Shown: positions 48,135-58,248, counted from the stretch's first letter. The stretch: DNA of 64,000 nt from Halobacillus amylolyticus (GCF_022921115.1 NZ_CP095075.1:930001-994000); one strand, 5' to 3'. Made by a program: numbers and translations. The notes: generated from the sequence alone by a model not told the origin.

Positions 48135-48604
48135 GCTTTACTCTCCTTTTTCCTGCGGCGTTCATCAACAAATGTAGCAATCAAAACAAAAATAACCCCT
48201 ATGACAAGGGATGAATCCGCCACATTAAAGATCGGGTAGTTGTAACTTCCAATGTAAACATCAAGAAAATCAACGACCTCTTTACGAAATAAGCGGTCAA
48301 TAAAGTTCCCGATCGCACCGGCAAGTATTAATGCAAGGGCTACACCAACGAACCGGCTCTGTCTGGCATACTGCCCCATATAATAAATAAGGATACCAAC
48401 AACAATGACAGTCACAATATAGAAGAACCACATTTGTCCCTCAAGAATACCCCAAGCCGCTCCGCGATTCCGATGTGAGGTGATGTAGAATACATTCTCA
48501 ATCACGGGGATCGATTCGCGTATCTCCATTGTTTGGACAACAATCCATTTAGTAATTTGATCTACTATGACGATCGCAGCAGCAATCAAATAATATATGT
48601 ACAT
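48131..48604 (-). CDS. lspA: Lipoprotein signal peptidase (signal peptidase II)
   Basis: A 157-aa membrane aspartyl protease with four helices that removes signal peptides from prolipoproteins. The conserved blocks are [26 protein letters not shown] (first catalytic Asp) and [14 protein letters not shown] (second catalytic Asp). The ATG follows GGGGGAAG. It is coupled to rluD. Confidence 0.95.
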   Translation of the reverse strand: MYIYYLIAAAIVIVDQITKWIVVQTMEIRESIPVIENVFYITSHRNRGAAWGILEGQMWFFYIVTVIVVGILIYYMGQYARQSRFVGVALALILAGAIGNFIDRLFRKEVVDFLDVYIGSYNYPIFNVADSSLVIGVIFVLIATFVDERRRKKESKA

Positions 48605-48795
48605 AAACTTCCCCCAAGTATCAATTTCCTATGCTATTGTACCACAAATTTAAGAAGAGCGGAGAGAGGGCTTAGACCTGACGCGCATAAGTGTCCCCTA
48701 AATCAAAAGACCTACCTTGGTCCGCACTGTTAAGAGGCGTGGCAGGTTTTGTTATCATGATTATACCCGTTATACTCGGATCGTGAATATAATTT

Positions 48796-49020
48796 TTATT
48801 CATCTGGATATTTCAGCCATTTATTCATAGTTTCCTTTACCTCAATATGGGAGAGTGATTTACCTTCGTTTAACTCACTAATCCCTTTTTCTATTCTTAT
48901 CCGCTCATAAAGTTTACGCATGATATCCTCAGTGGTCACATTCTCAGGTAATTCTTCGGTAATTTTTATAACGCCTTCTTTTGTGCTCCTATCGTACCTC
49001 CTACACACCTTTATCAACAT
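48796..49020 (-). CDS. Orphan antitoxin-like protein
   Basis: A frame of 74 codons whose main part (ITEELPENVTTEDIMRKLYE, then KGISELNEGKSLSHIEVKET) fits the addiction-module antitoxin pattern: a short strand, LP-E-AT-EDIMYELY-type helix, and an S-H-EEV-end. No toxin gene is adjacent. AGGAGG lies inside the frame (about codon 7), and no good start codon follows it, so the true start may be mutated or noncanonical. It could neutralise a distant RelE/ParE-type toxin or be a remnant. Confidence 0.5.
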   Translation of the reverse strand: MLIKVCRRYDRSTKEGVIKITEELPENVTTEDIMRKLYERIRIEKGISELNEGKSLSHIEVKETMNKWLKYPDE

Positions 49021-49153
49021 TATAAATCAAACCATGTAACCTCTGCAGTATAAAATCTCCCTAAATCCTTTGTGACCAAGGAAATGTTGCTTTCGCTAAG
49101 TAACCTTTAGGTAAGATACTGAAAAAGGCATTATCATTGATAATGCCTCGAGT

Positions 49154-49342
49154 CTAAATATATTCTAGACTTAATCCAACATAAATGATAATAGAGACAG
49201 CGATGAATCCTGAGAAAAATAATACCTTATGAAACTTAGACCAATTCTTCATCCATCCCCAGCGTTTTCGATCTACATCAATCCAGAAGAAATCAACAAC
49301 AGCTGCTAGCAAAATAATTAATAAAGCTGCAAAAGAACCCAT
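49154..49342 (-). CDS. Small two-span membrane protein
   Basis: A 62-aa protein (MGSFAALLIILLAAVVDFFW, loop DVDRKRWGWMKNWSKFHK, then a second helix). The ATG follows GGGGGAAC. The basic aromatic loop is probably cytoplasmic. No family is recognised. It is one of three small membrane genes in a row at this variable site. Confidence 0.6.
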   Translation of the reverse strand: MGSFAALLIILLAAVVDFFWIDVDRKRWGWMKNWSKFHKVLFFSGFIAVSIIIYVGLSLEYI

Positions 49343-49446
49343 AAGGTTGTTCCCCCATTCGAACTCTTTTTAACGTCACTCAAAAAACTCCTTAGAGTTT
49401 CTTACTATCATTTGACTGCATTTTGCTTAACTCTTTTTAGAACTAA

Positions 49447-49653
49447 TTATCCATAATAGCCGACAGCATTTAAGATTATAACGCCAACGACGGTAAAGCT
49501 TAATCCCCCTGCTATTATACAAATAAGTGTTCTAATTTTCCTCGTATCAAACCACACAATGAATCCCATTAGAATAGTGAAAATAACTCCAAAAAATACT
49601 GAAGCATAGGGATTAGTCGGTTGAATCCAATCATACCAATTTAGGAAATCCAT
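49447..49653 (-). CDS. Small two-span membrane protein
   Basis: A 68-aa protein (MDFLNWYDWIQPTNPYASVF, then FGVIFTILMGFIVWFDTRKI and a second helix). The ATG has GAGGAAGG upstream; a TTG two codons earlier is possible. No family is recognised. Confidence 0.6.
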   Translation of the reverse strand: MDFLNWYDWIQPTNPYASVFFGVIFTILMGFIVWFDTRKIRTLICIIAGGLSFTVVGVIILNAVGYYG

Positions 49654-49849
49654 TCTCAATCGACCTTCCTCTCGTATTAAAAGCAGGCTAGACTAATATT
49701 GAAATTGTTCTGCATTCATTCTCTAACCATTTCGCTACTCAAAAGATATATATTTCACACCCTTAATGCCCTTCTTGTGTAGATAATTTGTTATCAGAAC
49801 TTATTCCTTACCTATGACTATATAGTTCACAAAATTCCTCCAGGGCCGT

Positions 49850-50083
49850 TTATCTTTCTTCTTCCCGGAATTGATTAGCCACATTTTCGACACGACCCAT
49901 ATTAAAATACCAAAAGATGCTCCCAAAAAAATAACAGATAGCTAGGATAGAAAGAATGTCCGTAATACTTTGTCCAATAGGGTCATTTGAAATAAAATAC
50001 TCCCATGCTATGAATCCAGTTACATTAACAAAGGGGATAATTATAAAAAACCAACCGTACAGGAATCTCCTGAAGTTTTTCAT
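49850..50083 (-). CDS. Small two-span membrane protein
   Basis: A 77-aa protein (MKNFRRFLYGWFFIIIPFVN, then a second helix ILAICYFFGSIFWYFN) with an acidic end NQFREEER. The ATG follows GAGGGGGAG. No family is recognised. The two helices and charged ends are typical of small stress- or sporulation-linked membrane proteins, but nothing supports a role. Confidence 0.6.
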   Translation of the reverse strand: MKNFRRFLYGWFFIIIPFVNVTGFIAWEYFISNDPIGQSITDILSILAICYFFGSIFWYFNMGRVENVANQFREEER

Positions 50084-50355
50084 ATCGTGCTCCCCCTCGT
50101 ACCGACCTAACTCCCATATAGTCCAAAAATGAATGTTATTCAGAAAATAAATAACGCCAAAGTCGGCAATGCAATCATTTTGTTACTCTCTCGTAAGTAA
50201 TTACTAAATATACGATTACAATTTGTGTAAAGTTTCATTTTAAAGAGTATTATTTGACAACATAACCCAATTTTATCTTTTTAGTAAACTAAGAGCCCTA
50301 AAGTTCCCCAGTAAATGATTTTTTAAAAGAATCGCATCCCTTTTTCCATAAAAAA

Positions 50356-50397
50356 TGCACCCTGACTTGTTAGTTGTTTCTAACAAGTCAGGGTGCA
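50356..50397 (-). terminator. Intrinsic terminator, perfect 18-bp stem
   Basis: TGCACCCTGACTTGTTAG pairs exactly with its complement around a 6-nt loop; on the minus strand TTTTTATGG follows. It terminates the Bcr/CflA gene. Confidence 0.88.
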
Positions 50398-50470
50398 GTA
50401 CACTACTTGATAAGCTTCCTTTTTCGGAAACACATCTTAAAAGCCCGATAAAAATCCTGCAGTAGGGGGC

Positions 50471-51679
50471 CTAAGCTTCTTCCACTTGATTTTTCGTTGT
50501 TAATTTAAAAAAGGTTATCGAACCAATGAAAGAGGTAATGAATAATGTTGCCCCCATCGGTACAGCTGTCGTCTCGTCAATCCCAACAAGAGGAGAGACC
50601 ATGGAGCCGAATAGTAACGGAAGCATACCTAACACAGCACTTGCACTTCCAGCTCGATGGCCTTGTTTTTCCATCGCCAGTGTGAAGGTACTTGTCAGAA
50701 TCATTCCCATAGAGGTCATGTAAATAAATATAGGGATCACAAGAGTGGCTAATGGCCCTTCAATAATCGTCATGATTAGAAGTATTGAAGTTGCACTTAC
50801 AGCAATAATTACAGCAGTTCGAAGCAAGCTTCTTTCATGTATGATTCCTCCAAGGCGCCCGATGATAAAACTCCCGGTAATTATAGCTAAGCCATTAATG
50901 CCAAATAGAATACTAAATACCTGTGGCGACACATCATAGATCCCCTGATACACAAAAGGAGTTCCTGATACATAAGCAAAGCTTCCTCCGTGAATGAACC
51001 CGATCGTCAGAGCATAACCAATAAAAGAACGATCCTTTAACAAGCTGCCAATTGTACGAACCGAATTCCCAATCGAACTCGGAATCCGCCTCTCCGCCGG
51101 CAATGTTTCCGTTAATTTGAACGCAATAACTAAAACAATGATAAGTCCCAAGAAACCTAAAAAGAAAAAAATTGTATTCCAGGTTGCAAATGGCAAGAGT
51201 AAAATGGCTCCACCAGCCATTGGTGCAATCATTGGTGCAGTCGCATTGATGACCATTAAAAGCGCGAAGAACTTTGTAAGCTCTCTACCGCTAAACACAT
51301 CACGTACTACTGCACGAGAAAGAACTACTCCTGCTGAGGCCGTGAAGCCTTGTAGAAAGCGGGCTGCCACTAATGTAATAATATTCGGTGCCAGTGCACA
51401 GAAAAGGGATGATAACGCAAATAAGGAAATGAATATCAATAAAGGTTTCTTTCTGCCCTGGGCATCACTGATTGGTCCAACAACGATTTGACCGATCGCA
51501 AGGCCAATCAAACAGGCCGTTAAACTGAGCTGTACAAGTGAAGCGCTAGCTCCTAAGTCTTCGGCAATCCCAGGGAAACTTGGTAAGTACATATCAATAT
51601 TAAGCGGGCCTAATACACCAAGCATGCCGAGTAGAAAGGCCAATCCTAAACGTTCTTTTCCTGTTGGATTATGTAACAT
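50471..51679 (-). CDS. Bcr/CflA family multidrug efflux MFS transporter
   Basis: A 402-aa 12-helix transporter of the Bcr/CflA drug:H+ antiporter family. The signature is GVLGPLNIDMYLPSFPGIAE near the N-terminus, followed by the MFS motif A GQIVVGPISDAQGRKKPLL (about residue 58-76) and FLQGFTASAGVVLSRAVVRD (motif C region). The family exports bicyclomycin, chloramphenicol, florfenicol and others. The ATG (MLHNPTGKERLG) has AAAGGTG upstream. It sits in the variable insert between ileS and lspA. Confidence 0.92.
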   Translation of the reverse strand: MLHNPTGKERLGLAFLLGMLGVLGPLNIDMYLPSFPGIAEDLGASASLVQLSLTACLIGLAIGQIVVGPISDAQGRKKPLLIFISLFALSSLFCALAPNIITLVAARFLQGFTASAGVVLSRAVVRDVFSGRELTKFFALLMVINATAPMIAPMAGGAILLLPFATWNTIFFFLGFLGLIIVLVIAFKLTETLPAERRIPSSIGNSVRTIGSLLKDRSFIGYALTIGFIHGGSFAYVSGTPFVYQGIYDVSPQVFSILFGINGLAIITGSFIIGRLGGIIHERSLLRTAVIIAVSATSILLIMTIIEGPLATLVIPIFIYMTSMGMILTSTFTLAMEKQGHRAGSASAVLGMLPLLFGSMVSPLVGIDETTAVPMGATLFITSFIGSITFFKLTTKNQVEEA

Positions 51680-52285
51680 GAATCTCAAACACCTTTCCTA
51701 ACTAACTCTTCTTTTACATTCGTTTTTGATACAACCTCCCTCCTCCGAAGTTTTAATTCATTCGGTTGCAATAGGGAAGCAAGTTGTTTAGGAAACATAC
51801 CAGTACCCCGCAAGCCACACACTTATTGATTCACCTTTTTAAGGATCGAGATTAGCTAGCTAAACACCTGCGTTCGCCTCATTCTAATTAAAACAAAAGG
51901 GATAATAGGAAACAACCGATTCCATTCGTCCTTTCGTTATATTAGGTGTATATATCATCGCTTAGCCTATGTTTATGGATTATTAGACTAAGATCATGAC
52001 AATCACTGATTCTTTTGCAAACTTCTAATTGTAAAAACAGCGAAAATAAAAAGTACAATTCCAATCGCTATTTGATAACGCAGGAGTAATTAACACTCCC
52101 TTTAATATTGATATCTTATCATAATCGATTCATAAAAAGTTACGTAAAGTGAATAAAAAAGCCAAACTCAAATAAAAGAGTTTCGCTTTTTTATCATATG
52201 ATATGACCACTCTCCACAACATTTCCAACCGAACCATGCGGCTTAAGCTGCAATCGTAACTTCATTCGCTTTTATTCCAGCTTAT
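51680..52285. other. Gene-poor stretch between the Bcr transporter and the TA-like pair
   Basis: No convincing gene. A very short hydrophobic frame near 52005-52085 (RYQIAIGIVLFIFAVFTIRS) lacks a normal start. The AT-rich DNA must hold the promoter of the Bcr gene. Confidence 0.4.
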
Positions 52286-52846
52286 TCACCATTCTTCTAT
52301 TAGGTGGTATATTTTCAACTTCCTAGCTTGCTCAACCAAATAGTCCAGATCCAAATCATTTTTATGTATGAGGAACATTCTATAGGCCCATTCATAGTCT
52401 TCATCTTCTTTGGGGTATTTTAGAGTGAAAGCAACCCCCTCTATACGATGAATAATGATATCTTCTATACCGATAATATAGAGAGTTTTACCGTTAGGGA
52501 GAACTAATTCAAATACATGATCAAGACTACCTTCAAGGTTGTTGGAAGGGACCTCTATAGCCATTTCCGATTCAACATGATACCACTCTCGTTCTGTACG
52601 GGTAAACCCTAGTTTGGTTAGGAGATCGTTATATAGATTCCAACCATCACTTACAAGGTCAATATCATGAGTATGGTAGTCATTCCGTGTATATATTTCA
52701 ACGGATAGACCACCTACAACAATAGGTTTGATTCCTTTACATTTAAAATACTCTGTTAAAAGTGCAGTGAATTCGAGTTGACGCTCAAACTTTGGTCTAT
52801 CTTTTAGATAAGTGAGCGCTTCTTGGAGGTCCTCAACTGTAGTCAT
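52286..52846 (-). CDS. Nucleotidyltransferase-fold protein (DUF6036-like), possible toxin
   Basis: A 186-aa protein with a minimal nucleotidyltransferase core: IVVGGLSVEIYTRNDYHTHD followed by IDL (G-G-x-S...D-x-D type, about residues 42-65). IEVPSNNLEGSLDHVFELVL and YIIGIEDIIIHRIEG follow, which are typical of DUF6036/AbiEii-like proteins. In TA modules such proteins modify tRNA or proteins. The gene overlaps the upstream 78-aa basic gene by 14 nt, the usual order of antitoxin then toxin. Function is inferred from the fold and arrangement. Confidence 0.7.
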   Translation of the reverse strand: MTTVEDLQEALTYLKDRPKFERQLEFTALLTEYFKCKGIKPIVVGGLSVEIYTRNDYHTHDIDLVSDGWNLYNDLLTKLGFTRTEREWYHVESEMAIEVPSNNLEGSLDHVFELVLPNGKTLYIIGIEDIIIHRIEGVAFTLKYPKEDEDYEWAYRMFLIHKNDLDLDYLVEQARKLKIYHLIEEW

Positions 52847-53069
52847 AATACATGGACCTCTTGCCTAATTTTTTTACCTTGCCTCTTCTTACAGCTTTCT
52901 GCCACCTGGCAATAGATATTTCATCTAAGGCTTTTACTTCTCCAGGTGTACGGGTGCGAGATTTTTTTTTGCGACCGCGAGTTCGAGAGGACGTGCGAAT
53001 AATTGCATTAGCACGTTTGCGATTTTCAATAATGTTGTTGTCAATTTTCTCAAGGGTTATTGTTCTCAT
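52833..53069 (-). CDS. Small basic protein, possible antitoxin partner
   Basis: A 78-aa strongly basic protein (MRTITLEKIDNNIIENRKRA, then TRGRKKKSRTRTPGEVKALD and ISIARWQKAVRRGKVKKLGK). GAGGTGA lies just before the ATG. The Arg/Lys-rich middle could bind nucleic acid. It overlaps the nucleotidyltransferase gene, so the two are translated together. No known antitoxin family is recognised by eye. Confidence 0.6.
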   Translation of the reverse strand: MRTITLEKIDNNIIENRKRANAIIRTSSRTRGRKKKSRTRTPGEVKALDEISIARWQKAVRRGKVKKLGKRSMYYDYS

Positions 53070-53271
53070 TCACCTCATACCACCTTCCGCCAGAAGTTTA
53101 TATTTATATAATACAATACCTTTCAACAGTTGAGAAGTCAGATTGATTTTTCTTTTTTACTAGATAGAGTTTGCCCTTACAATCTTAAAATAGTCCTATG
53201 GGATCGTCTTGATAAGAAAATCCCCCTCTTAGACTTTTACACAAACGTAAATAAGCAAAGTAAAACGAAAA

Positions 53272-53291
53272 CGCCGCTTAACTAAGCGGCG
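53272..53291 (-). terminator. Intrinsic terminator of ileS
   Basis: CGCCGCTTA and TAAGCGGCG pair; on the minus strand the stem is followed by TTTTCGTTTTA. It lies 9 nt after the ileS stop. Confidence 0.82.
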
Positions 53292-53299
53292 CCTTCCTT

Positions 53300-56050
53300 T
53301 TAAATTTCATAATGTTCTTTTACAACTGTTGCACAACGCACACATAACTCTGGATGATCGTCATCTTTTCCAATATCATCTGAAGACACCCAGCAACGTT
53401 CACATTTATCACCAGTATGCTTTGTAACCTCAACATCGACATGATCATAAGACTTTGCATCGTTCGCTTCTGTTGCAACTGTTGCATCAGAAACAATCAA
53501 CAGCTGATGGATATGATCAATGCTCGTTAACACGTCACGAGTTTTATCATCTTTAGGAACTAGTGTGACTCTGGCTTCAAGTGATTTGCCGATCACTTTT
53601 TCATTACGGGCCACTTCAAGTGCCTTTAATACATCATCACGAATGTCCATAAAGTGATCCCATTTTTCTACAAGGGCAGCATCAACTTTATCGTTTACTT
53701 CCGGCATATCTGTCAGCTGAACACTTGCCGTTTCAACACCTGGAATATAGCTCCACACCTCATCAGTGGTATGCGGAATAATCGGTGACATCATCTTCAC
53801 AAGTGACGTTAAAATCTTGTAATAAACGGTTTGGATGCTGCGGCGGTACGGATGATCTTTCGCTTCAATATAAAGAATATCTTTTGCAAAATCAAGATAG
53901 AAGGAGCTTAGATCAATTGTACAGAAGTTGTGCACTTTGTTATAGACAGTAGAGAATTCATAGTCATCATAAGATTTGCGGACATCAGCAACAAGTGTAT
54001 TAAGCTGATGCAGCATATATTGATCGACTTCTTGTAAGTCTTTGTCCTCGACCATGTCTGTATTTGGATCAAAGTCGTGCAAATTCCCTAGCAAGAAGCG
54101 GAAAGTATTACGAATTTTACGATAGACCTCAGCTACTTGTTTCAAAATATCGTCAGAAATACGCACATCTGCCTGATAATCTGCTGAAGAGACCCATAGA
54201 CGAATAATGTCAGCACCGAGCTGCTTCATTACTTTATCAGGGATAATTACGTTTCCGACTGATTTACTCATCTTACGCCCTTTTCCGTCAAGAGCAAATC
54301 CGTGGCTTAAAATACCCTTAAACGGTGCCTTGCCTGTAACAGCAACAGATGTGGATAAGGATGAGTTGAACCAGCCTCTATATTGGTCAGATCCCTCAAG
54401 GTAGAGGTCAGCTGGGCGGTTTAAGCCTTCTCTCTGATGAAGTACCCCCTGGTGTGATGATCCTGAATCAAACCAAACATCCATTATATCCGTTTCTTTT
54501 GTAAACTCTCCATTTGGACTGTGTTCAGAAGTAAACCCGTCCGGCAGTAAGTCTTTCGCTTCACGTTCAAACCAAACATTTGAACCATGCTCACGGAACA
54601 GCTCAGAAACATGTAAAATGGTTTCATCCGTTATGATCGGGGTACCATTCTCAGCATAAAACACAGGAATCGGCACGCCCCATGTACGCTGACGCGAAAT
54701 ACACCAGTCTTGTCGGTCACGAACCATATTATACAAGCGGGTTTCTCCCCATTTTGGTGTCCATTCTACTTGATTGATTTCCTCAAGCAGCTCTTCTCTG
54801 AAATCTTTGATCGAAGCAAACCATTGGTCCGTAGCTCGGAAAATGGTCGGCTTTTTCGTCCGCCAATCGTGTGGGTAAGAGTGGGTAATGAATTCAAGAC
54901 TGAGCAAAGCACCCGCTTCCTTCAACTCATCGGAAATCGGTTTATTCGCTTTATCATAAAATAGCCCTTCATATCCAGGTGCTTCCTCTGTAAAGACTCC
55001 CTTGTGGTCGACAGGGCAAAGAACGTCAAGACCGTACTGCTGACCAACCCAAAAGTCATCTTCCCCGTGGCCTGGTGCTGTATGGACACACCCTGTACCG
55101 CCATCGACGGTAACGTGATCACCTAAAACAACAAGTGATTTACGATCATATAATGGGTGCTTAGCTGTGATTCGATCCGCTTCTTTCCCTTTGAATACTT
55201 TCGTAACCTGGTAGTCTGACCACTCAAGTTTACCTGCGACAGTTTCTAATAAATCCTGGGCAACGATAAATTTCTCGTTGGCTACTTGTACGACAACATA
55301 ATCATATCCTGGATTTAAAGCAATTCCCAAGTTAGATGGAATCGTCCACGGGGTTGTCGTCCAAATGATAAACTTCTCATCCCCTTCAAGGAGGTCTTTC
55401 CCGTCTTCTACTTCAAAAGCTACGTAAATAGATGGAGAACGTTTATCTTGATATTCAATCTCAGCCTCTGCCAATGCCGATTCAGAAGAAGGGGACCAGA
55501 AGACCGGCTTTAGACCTTTGTAAATATATCCCTTCTTAGCCATGTCACCAAAGACTTTAATCTGCTCTGCTTCATAATCTTTATTAAGCGTAATATATGG
55601 ATTCTCCCAGTCGCCCCGAACACCCATCCGCTTAAATTCATTTCGCTGGTTATCGATTTGCCCTAAAGCATATTCTGCGCAACGCTGACGAAACTCAGCA
55701 ATCGACATTTTTTTACGATCTACCTTCTTCTTAGCTAAAGCTGATTCGATCGGCAGCCCATGGGTATCCCAGCCAGGTACATATGGAGCGTGGTAGCCTG
55801 CCATTGATTTATAACGAACGATAAAGTCTTTTAACGATTTATTTAACGCATGCCCCATGTGTAAACTTCCATTAGCATACGGTGGTCCATCATGCAGGAC
55901 AAATAACGGACGCCCTTCCGTCCGCTTCTGTACTGCTTGATAAATATCTAAGTCTTCCCAAGTTTTTTGCATTTCCGGTTCACGATTCGGTAAATTGCCC
56001 CGCATCGGAAAACCTGTTTTAGGCATTAATAGTGTTTCCTTGTAATTCAT
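53300..56050 (-). CDS. ileS: Isoleucyl-tRNA synthetase
   Basis: A 916-aa class Ia synthetase that charges tRNA-Ile. It has the HIGH-type motif in [20 protein letters not shown], the editing domain (about 190-400, [13 protein letters not shown]), the KMSKS loop [10 protein letters not shown] near residue 595, and C-terminal zinc Cys pairs (CERCW and CVRCA). Length is that of the bacterial mupirocin-sensitive type. It is preceded by a T-box leader and lies downstream of divIVA, as in B. subtilis. Confidence 0.97.
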   Translation of the reverse strand: MNYKETLLMPKTGFPMRGNLPNREPEMQKTWEDLDIYQAVQKRTEGRPLFVLHDGPPYANGSLHMGHALNKSLKDFIVRYKSMAGYHAPYVPGWDTHGLPIESALAKKKVDRKKMSIAEFRQRCAEYALGQIDNQRNEFKRMGVRGDWENPYITLNKDYEAEQIKVFGDMAKKGYIYKGLKPVFWSPSSESALAEAEIEYQDKRSPSIYVAFEVEDGKDLLEGDEKFIIWTTTPWTIPSNLGIALNPGYDYVVVQVANEKFIVAQDLLETVAGKLEWSDYQVTKVFKGKEADRITAKHPLYDRKSLVVLGDHVTVDGGTGCVHTAPGHGEDDFWVGQQYGLDVLCPVDHKGVFTEEAPGYEGLFYDKANKPISDELKEAGALLSLEFITHSYPHDWRTKKPTIFRATDQWFASIKDFREELLEEINQVEWTPKWGETRLYNMVRDRQDWCISRQRTWGVPIPVFYAENGTPIITDETILHVSELFREHGSNVWFEREAKDLLPDGFTSEHSPNGEFTKETDIMDVWFDSGSSHQGVLHQREGLNRPADLYLEGSDQYRGWFNSSLSTSVAVTGKAPFKGILSHGFALDGKGRKMSKSVGNVIIPDKVMKQLGADIIRLWVSSADYQADVRISDDILKQVAEVYRKIRNTFRFLLGNLHDFDPNTDMVEDKDLQEVDQYMLHQLNTLVADVRKSYDDYEFSTVYNKVHNFCTIDLSSFYLDFAKDILYIEAKDHPYRRSIQTVYYKILTSLVKMMSPIIPHTTDEVWSYIPGVETASVQLTDMPEVNDKVDAALVEKWDHFMDIRDDVLKALEVARNEKVIGKSLEARVTLVPKDDKTRDVLTSIDHIHQLLIVSDATVATEANDAKSYDHVDVEVTKHTGDKCERCWVSSDDIGKDDDHPELCVRCATVVKEHYEI

Positions 56051-56071
56051 TGATGCTCCTCCTTTTCAAAT

Positions 56072-56315
56072 AAAAAAGCCTTCCCTCCCCTGTAAAGGGA
56101 CGAGAAGACTCGCGTTACCACCCTAATAAATTAGCAATCCATGCTAATTCACTTATCTTATTCGTATCGTGAATGACTCGACTACATCTACTACATAAGG
56201 TTCGACATAGCAACTCAAGGGGGATCTTCCAGCAGAGGTAAGCTTCGGTCTCACACCATCACCGAATCGCTATCCTAGCTATTCTCTCTGTACTTTCCCT
56301 GTCAACGTTTTATCA
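56072..56315 (-). promoter_or_regulatory. T-box riboswitch of ileS
   Basis: On the minus strand the conserved T-box sequence AGGGTGGTAACGCG (56124-56111) is followed by CTTCTCGTCCCTTTACAGGG and a GGGAAGGCTTTTTT terminator. The upstream stem I contains an ATC triplet (56225-56223) that fits an Ile specifier codon. Uncharged tRNA-Ile would stabilise the antiterminator. Confidence 0.9.
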
Positions 56316-56360
56316 TTATTTATTTATGCTTATGCATTATATGTAATCATTGCCATTCAG

Positions 56361-56876
56361 TCAAGTGTTATTATTTGCAAGTTCTTTTTTCAAGTCGATT
56401 TCTTCATCAAATTCTGTTTCAAAGAGGTGGTCCCAATCATCATTATCGATCATATCAATTTGAGCCTCAACGAGCATGCGCAGCCTCATTTTGAACACTT
56501 TTGCCTGTTTTTTCATTTCTTCCACTTCGATTGAAATACGACGGGATTTCTCAAGGGCCTCATTAATAATGCGATCCGCATTCTTTTCAGCCTCTTTTAC
56601 AATAAGCTTAGACTCTTTCGTTGCACTATTCTTCACTTCCTCAGCTGTTTCCTGGGCAACAAGAATCGATTTATTCAAAGTAGTTTCAATTGTATTAAAA
56701 TGTCCTAAGCGTTCATTCATTTGCTCAACTTCACGTTCGAGATCTTTTTTCTTACGAATCACAATCTCGTAATCTTTAATCACTTGATCGAGAAATTCAT
56801 TCACTTCATCTTCATCATACCCTCTAAACCCGCGTGTAAACTCTTTATTGTGGATATCAAGTGGTGTTAAAGGCAC
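56361..56876 (-). CDS. divIVA: Cell-division initiation protein DivIVA
   Basis: A 171-aa coiled-coil protein that marks poles and septa by sensing membrane curvature. The N-terminal membrane-binding domain is TPLDIHNKEFTRGFRGYDED then EVNEFLDQV; the rest is coiled coil. The start is the GTG (MPLTPLDIH) with AAGGAGG at 8 nt; three extra codons in front are unlikely, and B. subtilis DivIVA also begins MPLTP. It is the last gene of the ylm cluster before ileS. Confidence 0.95.
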   Translation of the reverse strand: MPLTPLDIHNKEFTRGFRGYDEDEVNEFLDQVIKDYEIVIRKKKDLEREVEQMNERLGHFNTIETTLNKSILVAQETAEEVKNSATKESKLIVKEAEKNADRIINEALEKSRRISIEVEEMKKQAKVFKMRLRMLVEAQIDMIDNDDWDHLFETEFDEEIDLKKELANNNT

Positions 56877-56913
56877 ACCGGCCACCTCCTTAAAAGTGTC
56901 GATACATATTGGG

Positions 56914-57060
56914 GTTGTTCAAAAAGTCACCAAATGATAAGAGGCGAATCTCTTCGTTGGCTTGCTTTTCCGCTACTCACGTATCATGAAGCATACGTTC
57001 CGTTGCTCAAAGCTACGCCGCCTCGATCTTCTTGCTTCTAATTTGGCAATTTTTTGAACT
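56914..57060. repeat. MITE-like repeat, copy 2 (short form)
   Basis: It is the inverted counterpart of 35105-35310, starting GTTGTTCAAAAAGTCACCAA and ending in the complement of GTTCAAAAAATTGCCAAATT. It lacks about 60 nt present in copy 1. It lies between divIVA and ylmH, where it may affect read-through. Confidence 0.8.
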
Positions 57061-57124
57061 CACATATATGACAGTTACTACTTCTTTCGACATAACTTTG
57101 TGTAATTCCTCTAAATTAAGCCAA

Positions 57125-57898
57125 TTAATTTAGTTTAGATGTTGTCACACGATACTTTTCTTTCTTCGTCATTCCATTTATTTGATCAAGTCTGCTTCTA
57201 CCTTTACCTCTAACTGATAGTAGGTCGCCTGTTTCTAATAGAAAAGAAGGATTTTCTACCGTTTTAAAGTTAACTTTTACGTGTCCTGCTTCAACATACA
57301 TGCCGGCTTTTTTTCGTGAAACACCGTAAATTTCTTTCACGAGTACGTCAAGTCGTAATGAACTTAAGGTAGAATCTTTTGTTTGCCACACTTCCTTACT
57401 TTTCATTAACGAGGGAAGCGGTTTTTCCTGGAAGGTCACGTTTGCTTTCTTAACTCCGGTAAAATTCATCCGTATGTAATCGCTGATTTCAGAGGCCACA
57501 ACAATTTGAATCACGCCATCTTGGACAATTAAATCCCCAAGCTTTTCCCTGCGAATCCCTAGTGACATAAAGGCTCCGAGCACATCCCTATGCTCTAGTG
57601 CAACAAATTTACCAGGGTACGTTGCTTCTAGCAGAACAACACTAAAATCTTGATCCGCTATTTCTTCATATTCAGGTGCAATGATGGCCCGTTTTCTTTC
57701 CGGATCATTTGGACCGCCATACAACTCCCATTTCAGATTAGGATCGTTACCCATTATAGCACGGACAATCTGCTGCTCCCTTGGGTTTAGAAAATCACTT
57801 TCCTTGCGTTCAAAGCGCATTTCAACATCGCTTTGCCAGGACAGGACTTGATCAATAAACGGGCGCTCTTCTTCTCTAAAATGCTGATAGATCTCCAT
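57125..57898 (-). CDS. ylmH: S4-domain RNA-binding protein YlmH
   Basis: A 257-aa protein with a C-terminal S4 domain (LSSLRLDVLVKEIYGVSRKK, then AGMYVEAGHVKVNFKTV, about residues 180-235). The N-terminal half is the conserved YlmH region with EQQIVRAIMGNDPNLKW. YlmH binds ribosomes and helps rescue stalled large subunits in Firmicutes. The ATG (MEIYQHFREEERP) has GGGGGTAA upstream. Confidence 0.92.
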   Translation of the reverse strand: MEIYQHFREEERPFIDQVLSWQSDVEMRFERKESDFLNPREQQIVRAIMGNDPNLKWELYGGPNDPERKRAIIAPEYEEIADQDFSVVLLEATYPGKFVALEHRDVLGAFMSLGIRREKLGDLIVQDGVIQIVVASEISDYIRMNFTGVKKANVTFQEKPLPSLMKSKEVWQTKDSTLSSLRLDVLVKEIYGVSRKKAGMYVEAGHVKVNFKTVENPSFLLETGDLLSVRGKGRSRLDQINGMTKKEKYRVTTSKLN

Positions 57899-57927
57899 GG
57901 ATTTACCCCCCAATCGCGACAAAAAAA

Positions 57928-57973
57928 GAACAGATGAGAGGCTGGCTGCTTACGGCTAGCATCTAACCTGTTC
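57928..57973 (-). terminator. Hairpin with T-tract between ylmG and ylmH
   Basis: On the minus strand GAACAGGTTAGATGCTAGC pairs imperfectly with GCCAGCCTCTCATCTGTTC, followed by TTTTTTT. It would partly stop transcription between ylmG and ylmH. Confidence 0.65.
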
Positions 57974-57981
57974 CCATTCGG

Positions 57982-58245
57982 TTATAACAACATTTGAAAC
58001 AAGACTCGAAGACCTTCTCCTGCAAAACGAAGAACAAAAATGGCAACGAGTGGAGATAAGTCAATCATCCCAAGTGGGGGAATAATTTTTCGAAACGGCT
58101 CTAAGAACGGTTCACACATTTTGCTAAGGATCTCGCCGAAGCTTGATTCCCTTGCTCCGGGGAACCATGATAAAAGAATGTAAATAATTAAGAGCCAACT
58201 GTAAATATTGAGCGCAAAAAGCAAGACATTGAACAACTCAGCCAT
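57982..58245 (-). CDS. ylmG: YggT family membrane protein YlmG
   Basis: An 87-aa protein with two helices and the YggT motif (LLSWFPGARESSFGEILSKM, then CEPFLEPFRKIIPPLGMIDL). The family is linked to cell division or osmotic balance. It follows sepF with a 3-nt gap, as in other Bacilli. Confidence 0.93.
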   Translation of the reverse strand: MAELFNVLLFALNIYSWLLIIYILLSWFPGARESSFGEILSKMCEPFLEPFRKIIPPLGMIDLSPLVAIFVLRFAGEGLRVLFQMLL

Positions 58246-58248
58246 CGT

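Noticed and set aside
48640..48795. Possible hairpin AAGACCTACC..GGCAGGTTTT upstream of lspA
   Set aside because: The stem is short and imperfect with a long loop; it is too weak to call a terminator or riboswitch.
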